A DNA stretch of 52,224 nucleotides from an uncultured Porphyromonadaceae bacterium (lineage in GTDB: Bacteria; Bacteroidota; Bacteroidia; Bacteroidales; Muribaculaceae), in assembly GCA_905198125.1 (NCBI GenBank), contig CAJKBH010000028.1:1-52224 (forward strand). Reading direction: 5' to 3'. Position numbers and translations under genes: made by a program. How positions within the stretch are numbered: the first letter of the stretch is position 1; the number at the start of each line of letters is the position of its first letter. The notes beneath the pieces were generated by a model, which searched no databases, was not told the origin of the DNA, and worked only from the letters and a program-made list of their open reading frames with translations. Shown here one piece after another: positions 8,697 through 15,803 of this stretch.

Positions 8697-8936
8697 TTAG
8701 TCTTTGATTGTTAGATTACCAAACTCTCCGTAGAGCACAATGGAGTGTGGGTACACTCCTTTAACACGATTAGGAATAGATGCCATGCAAGTCTTAATGG
8801 CATCATCAGCTATGCCCCAAGCCACAAGAGGATCTGTATTAGGGGTAATTTCTGCTGTTGAATAGAATTCGCATGAATATGGCTTTCCCTTATATGCGAA
8901 TTCAACTCGATACAAATGATAACCGTCTGTTGTCAT
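8697..8936 (-). CDS. Small protein of unknown function upstream of the LRR lipoprotein
   Basis: The 79-residue product is soluble, lacks a signal peptide and reads as a small alpha/beta domain: GYHLYRVEFAYKGKPYSCEF, a middle helix (DPLVAWGIADDAIKTCM), then HSIVLYGEFGNL. No family was recognised. Its stop lies directly before the LRR lipoprotein start, so translation of the two is probably linked. Confidence 0.55.
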   Translation of the reverse strand: MTTDGYHLYRVEFAYKGKPYSCEFYSTAEITPNTDPLVAWGIADDAIKTCMASIPNRVKGVYPHSIVLYGEFGNLTIKD

Positions 8937-9189
8937 TCTTGATTAATTGCCGCGGTCATCCCCTCGTTGGCGTTAGGTTAGTACAAAGGAAAAGCGCAGG
9001 AATCTGTATCTGTTACCGTCCTACTGTCAGAGGCTTCTCGCATTGCCCTATCAAAGTCGGACGGCAACTGCAGAAGCCCACGCCAGTATATGTAATGTGT
9101 GCACCGACTATATTCCTCACGGAATATCATGCCGAATGCAAGATAATTACATATCCACGGGCATCTACCGTTGCTCAATCCTTGACTTT

Positions 9190-9346
9190 GATATGAAATT
9201 TTGCGAGAATTTCTGACAGTCAAGAATCAGCGCGGATAAACGCTTTCTTATGTATGTTCACTACATCCCTCCTCGCTTGACCCCAGACCGGAGGGGGTTG
9301 GTTCGGGGAACCTCACCCTACTGGCGTGGTCTGCGAATCGGTCTGT
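9190..9346 (-). ncRNA. Candidate structured RNA or long leader with its own promoter
   Basis: A GC-rich, strongly foldable stretch lies in an otherwise AT-rich gap. On the minus strand, hairpin GGTTC-CCC-GAACC sits within GGGT/ACCC and AGACC/GGTCT pairings (about 9279-9325). A second hairpin ATGTA-GTGAACA-TACAT lies near 9257-9273, and GCGAG near 9283 can pair with CTCGC near 9203. A TAACTTTG box at 9352-9359 would start a transcript at about 9345. It could be a small RNA of 6S-like length or a leader for the 79-residue and LRR genes. It does not show the conserved SRP or RNase P motifs I know. The 3' end is a guess. Confidence 0.4.
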
Positions 9347-9351
9347 GACCG

Positions 9352-9359
9352 CAAAGTTA
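9352..9359 (-). promoter_or_regulatory. TAACTTTG -7 box for the candidate RNA
   Basis: The minus strand reads TAACTTTG directly before the GC-rich structured region, matching the Bacteroidetes -7 element. Confidence 0.5.
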
Positions 9360-9566
9360 ATAATAAATCCCGATATTTTGAATCGATTATGCTAAAAAAC
9401 ATAAATTTACCCTAACAATAATGCCACTGAATAGAGATGATACTTCCCTCGGTTAGCGTTGTGATCAGAGTCTGTATAAAATCCTAATTTGCAATATAGC
9501 TGCGATTTTTATATTAATATCATTATAATTTTATAATAATATTATTGATATGTCAAAATCTTTTAG

Positions 9567-9574
9567 TAACTTTG
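9567..9574 (+). promoter_or_regulatory. TAACTTTG -7 box for the mazEF pair
   Basis: TAACTTTG lies about 90 bases before the antitoxin start. The region just upstream (9505-9550) is extremely AT-rich with short palindromes (ATAATATTAT), a plausible site for autoregulation by the MazE-MazF complex. Confidence 0.55.
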
Positions 9575-9665
9575 CATTGTTGAACAGACACAGGAGCACA
9601 GGAGCAACGTATTGCACGGCTCCGTTATAAACAAGAAGATAAATACACCAACCAAACTGAAGATT

Positions 9666-9914
9666 ATGTTAGCAAAAGTATCACAAATCGGTACATCGGT
9701 CGGGGTGATAATCCCGCGATATATCGCTACGGAAGGCGGATTCACAAAGGGTTCGCCGGTAAATATAGAGTTTTCAGACGATAAGATAATCATATCGAAG
9801 CCCAGGACAGCGCGACAGGGTTGGGCAGACGCTTTCGCCCGTTATGCAATGGAAGGTGAGGACGAATTGCTGCTCCCCGACTGTCTCGACAGCGAGGCCG
9901 TGGACCTGATATGA
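9666..9914 (+). CDS. mazE: MazE-like antitoxin (AbrB/SpoVT fold)
   Basis: The 82-residue protein begins MLAKVSQIGTSVGVIIPRYI, the swapped-hairpin AbrB/MazE DNA-binding motif (QIGxSxGVxIP), with VNIEFSDDKIIISKP completing the domain. The acidic C-terminus (GEDELLLPDCLDSEAVDLI) is the part expected to bind and block the toxin. I chose the ATG at 9666 because upstream residues in the same frame do not belong to the fold. The toxin gene follows 45 bases downstream. Confidence 0.9.
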   Translation: MLAKVSQIGTSVGVIIPRYIATEGGFTKGSPVNIEFSDDKIIISKPRTARQGWADAFARYAMEGEDELLLPDCLDSEAVDLI

Positions 9915-9959
9915 GCTCTTGTCTCTGTTCAAAAATAATAACTTTTAAATTTAAAGAAT

Positions 9960-10295
9960 ATGTACAATCAATTCCATTTGAATTGGGTCAACTTGGACCC
10001 GACGGTCGGTGCCGAAATAAAAAAGACGCGCCCATGTTTGATAGTGTCTCCGGACGAAATCAACAATTTTCTTAAAACAGTGATTATAGTGCCGCTGACT
10101 TCAGTCCCAAGGAAGTTGCCCACCAGAATCCCGATAAAAGCGACTACGGCCAGCGGACTGCCTAATGACAGCTATGCGGTTCTTGACCAGCTGAAGACTG
10201 TCGACAAGTCAAGAATATTAAGTCATATCGGCGAGATATCCGAGTCTGAGAAACATGCAGTCTCGGATACGCTCAAAGAAATGTTCCATTATTGA
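9960..10295 (+). CDS. mazF: MazF/PemK-type endoribonuclease toxin
   Basis: The 111-residue product has the MazF/PemK layout: a conserved strand FHLNWVNLDPTVGAEIKKTR followed by PCLIVSPDEIN, then IVPLTSVPR, and a final helix. The Arg of KKTRPCL and the Ser/Thr of PLTS match the family's conserved active-site positions. MazF toxins cleave mRNA at short specific sequences and are held inactive by MazE. A strong intrinsic terminator at 10317-10347 closes the two-gene operon. Confidence 0.92.
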   Translation: MYNQFHLNWVNLDPTVGAEIKKTRPCLIVSPDEINNFLKTVIIVPLTSVPRKLPTRIPIKATTASGLPNDSYAVLDQLKTVDKSRILSHIGEISESEKHAVSDTLKEMFHY

Positions 10296-10316
10296 AATCA
10301 ACCATAATTCAAGCCA

Positions 10317-10347
10317 GGCAGCCGCTCACCTTCCGGCTGCCTTTTTT
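10317..10347 (+). terminator. Intrinsic terminator after mazF
   Basis: The stem GGCAGCCG (10317-10324) pairs perfectly with CGGCTGCC (10334-10341) across a 9-base loop, and a run of T residues follows (10342-10347). Confidence 0.85.
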
Positions 10348-10383
10348 ATATCTTTGGGACTCAAAGAAACGACAATTCCCCGG

Positions 10384-11049
10384 TTACCATTCGAAGCCGA
10401 CGTGCGCGCCGAGGCCGTTCTGGACGATGCTGGACTGATAGCCGCTCCAGTAATCGGAGGTCAGGAGGCGGTAATGGACGCCGATGTTGAAGGCCTGCTT
10501 GGCGTTCTGCGAGTTTACCGGAATCCTGACGCCGATGGCGGGCTGGAAGTAGAAGTAACTGGTATTGGTCAGGTACCCGTTGCGTATCTTCACCGACTTG
10601 CTGTTGGCCAGGAATGAGGCGCCTATCTTCAGGTCGATAAAGAACGATGCCGCGTTCCTCGGTCCTATATTGAACCGGAAATCGGTAAAAATCGGAATCA
10701 TCACGGCCTTGGACACATACGTATCGTCATAACGGTCCATATTCGACTGCGACCAGCCGTTGCCCCAGTCGTCGTTCACATACGACCACATCAGGTCCAC
10801 GCCGATGCCGGCGCCCATGAACAGCCAGCTGTTCAGCTGATAGCCCTGCGACGTCGATATAGTGGCTAAGTTAGACCGGTACCGCCCTACTCCCTGAGTA
10901 TAGGCCGCATCCACAAAACCTTTGTACGAATTCGATCCCGACAGGGCCGGCATCAATACGTTGGTTAGTCCGTTGGCTATATTCGAATACTGTGCGCTGG
11001 CGGCGATTGCGGCGCTCAGCATTATACCTAACAATATGCTCCTTTTCAT
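10384..11049 (-). CDS. Outer-membrane beta-barrel protein
   Basis: The 221-residue protein has a signal peptide (MKRSILLGIMLSAAIAASAQ) and alternating aromatic/polar strands such as YKGFVDAAYTQGVGRYRSNL and FYFQPAIGVRIPV. It ends in an aromatic residue after a Gly-rich strand (GLGAHVGFEW), the usual outer-membrane barrel signature. It resembles small Bacteroidales barrels of the PorT/OmpX type; ligand and role are unknown. Its last 69 codons are duplicated as a scrap at 5876-6085. The next minus-strand genes upstream encode two DUF4230 envelope proteins. Confidence 0.8.
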   Translation of the reverse strand: MKRSILLGIMLSAAIAASAQYSNIANGLTNVLMPALSGSNSYKGFVDAAYTQGVGRYRSNLATISTSQGYQLNSWLFMGAGIGVDLMWSYVNDDWGNGWSQSNMDRYDDTYVSKAVMIPIFTDFRFNIGPRNAASFFIDLKIGASFLANSKSVKIRNGYLTNTSYFYFQPAIGVRIPVNSQNAKQAFNIGVHYRLLTSDYWSGYQSSIVQNGLGAHVGFEW

Positions 11050-11147
11050 CTGTAATTCTTTTTATATGAATAACAAGAGAATAGAGTCAATTGTTACCAC
11101 GCAGAACAATATTCTGTTAAGGCACCGTTCTAAAGCCGATGCCCTTA

Positions 11148-11753
11148 TTACCTGTATTCCGCATACCGGGCGCCCTTGGGCATGGGATCCGTTACCCGGA
11201 CAGGCTTGTCGTACACCATTTCCATCAGCGACTGGAGGTTGCGGGCGCCCTCGGCGCGGGCGCGCTCTATGGTGCCGTTGCGATACAGCAGTTTCGTGGA
11301 CTTTTCCTTAATCTTGGCCTTAACGGCGTTTTCTTCCTCAATCGTGAACTTATCGCTGCGGAACATCGCCATCCGGCCTATGGCCTTGGTGTCGATCACT
11401 TCCCACGAATTCTTATCCGTGGCCTCGTACAGTTCCACGATTTCGGGAGGAAGCGTGATTATTACGGTATCACCGGAGGCATTCACCTGCAGCTTCTCCA
11501 GATCGAACGACACGCTCCCCTTCTGCTTCTGGATGGCGAACATCACCTTGTCGTTAATGGTGTCAAGCACCGGCACCTCGCTGTAGATGTCAACGGTACA
11601 CAGCCGGGCCATGGTCTCTATCCGGCTTACCTTCCCCTTGTCCACATCGATGGTCTTCTTGGGCGAACTTAAGCTGAAATACAGGTAAAGTCCGGCCGCC
11701 ACGACTGCAATCACCACAACCGCGATCAGTATGTGTTTTGCTTTCTTAATCAT
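11148..11753 (-). CDS. DUF4230 protein, N-terminally anchored
   Basis: The 201-residue protein has one N-terminal membrane anchor (ILIAVVVIAVVAAGLYLYF, about 8-26) followed by an extracytoplasmic DUF4230 domain. Typical features are the opening IETMARLCTVDIYSEVPV, a VIITLPPEIVELYEA strand and the long terminal helix VKAKIKEKSTKLLYRNGTIE with ARNLQSL. The function of DUF4230 is unknown. The gene starts 13 bases after the stop of a second DUF4230 gene, so the two are likely co-transcribed and may form a heteromer; pairing of divergent DUF4230 copies is common in Bacteroidetes. Confidence 0.85.
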   Translation of the reverse strand: MIKKAKHILIAVVVIAVVAAGLYLYFSLSSPKKTIDVDKGKVSRIETMARLCTVDIYSEVPVLDTINDKVMFAIQKQKGSVSFDLEKLQVNASGDTVIITLPPEIVELYEATDKNSWEVIDTKAIGRMAMFRSDKFTIEEENAVKAKIKEKSTKLLYRNGTIERARAEGARNLQSLMEMVYDKPVRVTDPMPKGARYAEYR

Positions 11754-11765
11754 TGCAGCCGATGT

Positions 11766-12347
11766 TTAGGGTTTGAAATCGACACTTGCCGTGTAGCCGT
11801 TGGCCTTGAACAGCGTCTCGAAGTATTTGCGGGCCTTACGTTCGGCGGCGTCTGTAAGCTGCTGCCTGAACTCGGGATTATCCTCCACCTCCTTCTTGAA
11901 CGAGGCGTTGGCCTTCTCCTTGATTTCGGCCCGTTCCTTTGAGTCGAGGTTGGATCTCAGCGGACCGATGTTCTCGTATTCCTTGCGCATCTCCATGTCG
12001 CGTCCGGCTATCTCCGTGCGGACAGGAGGCAGTGTGACCCTGACGGTTTTCGCATCCTCGTCATATACTATGTCGTCCATCTGCATGGCCGACAGATCCA
12101 CATACGCGCGCATATAGGAGTCGTAGGAATAGACCGCTATCCGTTTCCCGATGGTGTACCAGTCGGCACTCTCCATCCTGGCCGTCTTGGTTATGGCCAT
12201 CGAGGCGAACACCATTTTGTCGCCCGACTTGATTTCCTGATATATACCTGTATGGTCGGGCTGTCCGGTCTTGGAACACGCTCCTAACATAAGCAGCCCG
12301 ACCATTCCCGCGAAAAATTGCTTCATTTGTCTCCTATTTAATCGCAC
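11766..12347 (-). CDS. DUF4230 lipoprotein
   Basis: The 193-residue product has a lipoprotein signal ending in the lipobox MLGACSKTG. A DUF4230 domain follows: FASMAITKTARMESADWYTI, a VRVTLPPVRTEI strand, and the closing amphipathic helix with FRQQLTDAAERKARKYFETL. It is the first of two adjacent DUF4230 genes, 13 bases upstream of the membrane-anchored copy. The mix of one lipidated and one TM-anchored copy suggests both face the periplasm. No enzyme motif is seen. Confidence 0.82.
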   Translation of the reverse strand: MRLNRRQMKQFFAGMVGLLMLGACSKTGQPDHTGIYQEIKSGDKMVFASMAITKTARMESADWYTIGKRIAVYSYDSYMRAYVDLSAMQMDDIVYDEDAKTVRVTLPPVRTEIAGRDMEMRKEYENIGPLRSNLDSKERAEIKEKANASFKKEVEDNPEFRQQLTDAAERKARKYFETLFKANGYTASVDFKP

Positions 12348-12438
12348 TATTTGACCGCAAACCTCAATATAGGTTTACTTGCCAAGTTTCAGTATAACGA
12401 ACGGAATCTGACTGGAAATGTTCGTGTTTTACAGGCTG

Positions 12439-12849
12439 TCAACTATTCAAAGTATAGGCATTCAGTATCTCCAGCGCGTTGCGGGTGGCTATGAGGCAGC
12501 AGTTCAGGCAATGGTCGCGGCCACGGTTCTGCTTGCCGCAACACACCGTGCCGAAATGTTCCTTAAACTTCGTATACATTTCCTTGGCGGCCATTGTGGC
12601 GCCTTTTCGGTCAGCGCCCATCGCAAGTCCGGTGGCCATGATAGCACCGCTTAAGGCACCGCACGTGCCCTCGTCAAACGTCGCGCCTATGCCGCCCCTG
12701 AAGCCCACGGCCAGCGACCGCAACGTCTCGTCGTCCAGCGTGCAGCCGGCGGCATGGCTCACCGCCAATACCGTAGTCTCCGAACACGAAGTCCCGGTCA
12801 GTCTCAGCATCCTCGCCTCATCCTCTCCTTTCAATATGTCAATCTCCAT
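12439..12849 (-). CDS. C_GCAxxG_C_C family protein
   Basis: The 136-residue protein carries the spaced cysteines of the family: CSETTV near the start, GTCGALSGAIMATGL (here GTCGALSG for the GCAxxG element), then TVCCGKQN and HCLNCC. These conserved Cys suggest a redox or metal-binding role, but the function is not established. A CLNCC ending of this type is common in Bacteroidales members. I chose the ATG at 12849 over the upstream TTG. A TAACTTTG box at 12877-12884 gives a short leader. Confidence 0.85.
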   Translation of the reverse strand: MEIDILKGEDEARMLRLTGTSCSETTVLAVSHAAGCTLDDETLRSLAVGFRGGIGATFDEGTCGALSGAIMATGLAMGADRKGATMAAKEMYTKFKEHFGTVCCGKQNRGRDHCLNCCLIATRNALEILNAYTLNS

Positions 12850-12876
12850 TGATGTCAAGTAGTCTGTTTCTACTCA

Positions 12877-12884
12877 CAAAGTTA
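12877..12884 (-). promoter_or_regulatory. TAACTTTG -7 box for the C_GCAxxG_C_C gene
   Basis: Minus-strand TAACTTTG lies 28 bases before the chosen start codon. Confidence 0.6.
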
Positions 12885-12939
12885 ATACTTTTCTTCCGAT
12901 TTCCAATCCCCTGACTTATTGCGTTGCACCAAAAATACA

Positions 12940-12979
12940 GGCTCCTCTATGTCAACATCGATGTCGACATAGAGGAGCC
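12940..12979. terminator. Long hairpin between lipoprotein and C_GCAxxG_C_C genes
   Basis: Arms GGCTCCTCTATGTC (12940-12953) and GACATAGAGGAGCC (12966-12979) pair perfectly over 14 bp. The 12-base loop is nearly self-complementary (ACATCGATGT). It lies after the stop of the 13040-13465 gene and is probably its transcription terminator, although the minus-strand tail (TGTATTTTTGG) is only moderately T-rich. Confidence 0.75.
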
Positions 12980-13039
12980 TTATAATAGCTAATGACGGGG
13001 ATTCAGGCCTCTACAGGGGCCTTTCCGCCAAGGCACCAA

Positions 13040-13465
13040 TCACTTGTGTTTGGATTTGCTGACATTGTATATGCCAGGGTTGGCCGCACGCAAGGCTTCG
13101 AGGTCGGACTGTGTCGCCTTCCTGAAACCGTTGAACTTTGCAGGATAACCCGTAACGGTGAGTGTCCCGCCGCCGAATCCGTCGCTTTCGAACACAAACT
13201 GTTCTTCAAGCAATACATCGGCACCCTTGGCCTTCAGCAGATTTGCCACCAGATTGCCCTTGCGGGTCTCCAGCGACATTCTTTTGAATGGATTCCAGCC
13301 CCATTCCACGGTAGCCGTAGCCTGTTCCATCACCTCAAGCTCCGTGACGGTGGGATACTGCACCACAGCCGTCTGCACTTCAGCGATGTACGACGTCTTT
13401 TTGACGGTGGTGCAGGAACTCAGGGTTGCCAGCGCCAGCACGCCGATGAATAATATCTTTTTCAT
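13040..13465 (-). CDS. Small lipoprotein, paralogue of the next gene
   Basis: The 141-residue protein has a lipoprotein signal (MKKILFIGVLALATLSSC) followed by TTVKKT. The rest is one small domain with VEWGWNPFKRMSLETRKGNL, LLKAKGADVLLEEQF and a closing LTVTGYPAKFNGFRKAT. The neighbouring gene shares SCTTVKKT, KxxGxADILVxxQF and VTGYPAxxKNFRK, so the two arose by tandem duplication. No named family is recognised. Both are probably outer-membrane-attached; their job is unknown. Confidence 0.75.
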   Translation of the reverse strand: MKKILFIGVLALATLSSCTTVKKTSYIAEVQTAVVQYPTVTELEVMEQATATVEWGWNPFKRMSLETRKGNLVANLLKAKGADVLLEEQFVFESDGFGGGTLTVTGYPAKFNGFRKATQSDLEALRAANPGIYNVSKSKHK

Positions 13466-13512
13466 ATCCGTAGTCTATAGGTTCATATTCGCGGTTTGAG
13501 GTTACCGCATGT

Positions 13513-13890
13513 TTATTTATGAGCCTCGCATGGAAGTTTTCTAAAATTCTTGTATGTTGCGGGATAGCCGGTTACGGTGACCTCATGGATGGCACCGCGT
13601 CTGATCTTCATGTCGAACTGCGGGTTCACCAGGATATCGGCATTTCCGTTAGCCTTCAGGGCCTCGGCCACGGCCGTAGCCTTAACGGACTTAGTGCCGC
13701 CCTTACGCACGCTGCGGGGCACATCGTAGTAGAACGAGATCTTTTTCTGCGACACTTCCAGATCAGCCTCCGAGCCTGCGGCAATCACGGTGCTGACATC
13801 CTGGGTCGTTGCTGTTTTCTTCACTGTGGTGCAGGACGTTACGCACAGCACAGACATCGCGGTCATAACCGCCGGAATCAGTTTCTTCAT
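13513..13890 (-). CDS. Small lipoprotein, tandem paralogue
   Basis: I chose the ATG at 13890 because it opens a clean lipoprotein signal (MKKLIPAVMTAMSVLCVTSC); the longer frame upstream has none. The 125-residue product shares SCTTVKKT, the middle LKANGNADILVNPQFDM and the end VTVTGYPATYKNFRKL with the downstream gene 13040-13465. The domain between is basic (SVRKGGTKSVKATAVAEAL). The two genes are separated by 47 bases and are likely co-transcribed. Confidence 0.75.
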   Translation of the reverse strand: MKKLIPAVMTAMSVLCVTSCTTVKKTATTQDVSTVIAAGSEADLEVSQKKISFYYDVPRSVRKGGTKSVKATAVAEALKANGNADILVNPQFDMKIRRGAIHEVTVTGYPATYKNFRKLPCEAHK

Positions 13891-14240
13891 AATAGTATAT
13901 AGGTTAGTTATAGTTAGTACACTAATGACCAGTGTATCTCTTTGTGTTCTGAAATTCAATTGTTTGAGTCTTGGCTTTCAAGTCAAAATTGAAGTAGCAA
14001 GTCAATTTCCAGTCAAGTCAAATCGTGTGAAATTTCGGGTGCAAAATTGCGCATAATTATCGAAACCGCCAAATTTTTCCTTAACAAATTTTAAAAATCT
14101 TAAATTTCAATGGTTGTGGAAGTATAATGGAGATGAGCCTGTAAGTGAACCCAGGCCGAAAAAATCAACATAACAGCAACCGTTTGGAATTGTGGCCGAA
14201 ATAGGTTAACTTTGTGGGAAATACAAAGGACCCTTTCGAT
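13891..14240. other. Divergent intergenic region with a plus-strand promoter
   Basis: About 350 bases separate the lipoprotein gene from the AAA-ATPase gene on the other strand. A TAACTTTG box at 14207-14214 would start the plus transcript about 20 bases before the ATG at 14241. The short word AAGTCAA recurs several times between 13975 and 14025; no gene was found. Confidence 0.55.
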
Positions 14241-15803
14241 ATGACACAGATGCCGGTAAAATACCCGATCGGAATTCAAAGCTTCGAGATGCTTCGTAAG
14301 CTGTCTTACCTATATATTGATAAGACAGAGCTTATCTACAATCTTGCCATGACCAGTAAGTGCATTTTTCTGGCAAGACCGCGCCGCTTCGGCAAGAGCC
14401 TGCTGTTATCAACCGTTCAGGCATATTTCGAGGGTAAAAAGGAATTGTTCAAAGGTCTTGCCATCGAGCAGCTGGAGACGGATTGGCAGCCTCATGCCGT
14501 GCTGAAACTCAGCCTTGCCAGCTATAATCCAAGCGGCAACGGAGATCTTGAGGAAATTCTTGACAACCAGTTTCAGATATGGGAACAACAGTATGATGTG
14601 GAAATCAAAGCCTCCAGTCTTTCCTCTCGTTTCGGCAACATCATACGGGCTGCTCATGGTGCCTCAGGCCTACCCGTCGTAATCCTTATCGACGAGTATG
14701 ACCATCCCCTCATATCGAACATGCACGATGCCGATAAACTCGAGGCCCATCGTCTGCTGCTTAAGTCCATCTACGTCAATATCAAGGACCTGGACCAATA
14801 CATCCGTTTCACTATGCTGACAGGCGTGAGCCGGTTCAGCAAGATGACCATCTTCAGCGGACTGAACAACCTGGAAGATATATCGTTCGACGACGAATAT
14901 GCCGCCATCTGCGGCATAACGGAAGATGAACTGCATTCCAACTTCCGGGAAGGAATTTCCAATCTGTCTGACAAATACTCCATAAGCACGGAGGAGGCAA
15001 TCACCTTGCTTAAGACTCATTACGACGGCTATCATTTTTCCGAAGTCAGTCCGGACATCTATAACCCTTTCAGCCTGCTGAACGCCCTCAAAAAGAAAAA
15101 GATAGATGCCTATTGGTTCCAGAGCGGCACCCCTGAGTTCCTGATACGCCGCATCCAGGACAGCAATGAATTCCTGCCTGATATGTTCGATGAATCGGTG
15201 GAGGGCCGAATTCTCTCGTCGAGCGATATTCTGGACTCGCGCCCCACATCCCTGCTTTATCAGACCGGTTATCTGACCATCAAGCGCTTCGAGATGCCGG
15301 ACGTTTATCACCTCGGCATACCCAACCTGGAGGTGCGCAAAGGCTTGTTCCAAAACCTGGCCAGGTATTATTTCGACAAGGACGACACCGTGATCTTCAA
15401 CCATGTGCGCGAAGTCAGGAAGCTGCTTGAGGCTAAGCAAATCGGCGAGGCGATGGAGCGTCTGCGCACGTTCATGGCCGGCATACCTTACGAATTCGCC
15501 GACAAGGCCACCGAACTGCATTACGAAAACAACCTGTTCATCATATTCATGCTGATAGGTGTGGATGCACGCCCGGAGTGGCATACGTCCGACGGTCGCA
15601 TTGACCTGTTGCTGAGCATGCACAATTACATCTACATCATCGAGCTGAAGCGCGACGGCACCCCCGACGAAGCATTGGCCCAGATCAAAAAGAAAGATTA
15701 CGCCCGTCAGTTTGCCGCCGACCTACGTCCAATTGTGAATCTCGGCATCACTTTCAGCACCCAGACCCGTAACATCACCGCCTGGAAGGCAGAGGAATTA
15801 TGA
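14241..15803 (+). CDS. AAA-ATPase with C-terminal PD-(D/E)XK domain (DUF1703 type)
   Basis: The 520-residue protein opens with the family signature (KYPIGIQSFEMLRKLSYLYI, then DKTELIY) and a Walker A-like RPRRFGKSLLLST, followed by LPVVILIDEYDHPLI as Walker B. The C-terminal part carries a PD-(D/E)XK-like core, GRIDLLLSMHNYIYIIELKR, with Asp and Glu-x-Lys in place. These proteins are abundant, often multi-copy, in Bacteroidales; their role is not established. I chose the ATG at 14241 rather than the GTG at 14214, which lies inside the promoter box. The gene overlaps the next by 4 bases (ATGA). Confidence 0.9.
   Translation: MTQMPVKYPIGIQSFEMLRKLSYLYIDKTELIYNLAMTSKCIFLARPRRFGKSLLLSTVQAYFEGKKELFKGLAIEQLETDWQPHAVLKLSLASYNPSGNGDLEEILDNQFQIWEQQYDVEIKASSLSSRFGNIIRAAHGASGLPVVILIDEYDHPLISNMHDADKLEAHRLLLKSIYVNIKDLDQYIRFTMLTGVSRFSKMTIFSGLNNLEDISFDDEYAAICGITEDELHSNFREGISNLSDKYSISTEEAITLLKTHYDGYHFSEVSPDIYNPFSLLNALKKKKIDAYWFQSGTPEFLIRRIQDSNEFLPDMFDESVEGRILSSSDILDSRPTSLLYQTGYLTIKRFEMPDVYHLGIPNLEVRKGLFQNLARYYFDKDDTVIFNHVREVRKLLEAKQIGEAMERLRTFMAGIPYEFADKATELHYENNLFIIFMLIGVDARPEWHTSDGRIDLLLSMHNYIYIIELKRDGTPDEALAQIKKKDYARQFAADLRPIVNLGITFSTQTRNITAWKAEEL

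Noticed and set aside
8978..9223. 81-residue minus-strand frame inside the candidate RNA region
   Set aside because: Cys/Trp-rich, no promoter fit and no family resemblance; it overlaps strong stems, so an RNA or non-coding reading is preferred.
14670..15623. Long antisense frame opposite the AAA-ATPase
   Set aside because: The sense frame has clear Walker and nuclease motifs; the antisense product resembles nothing.
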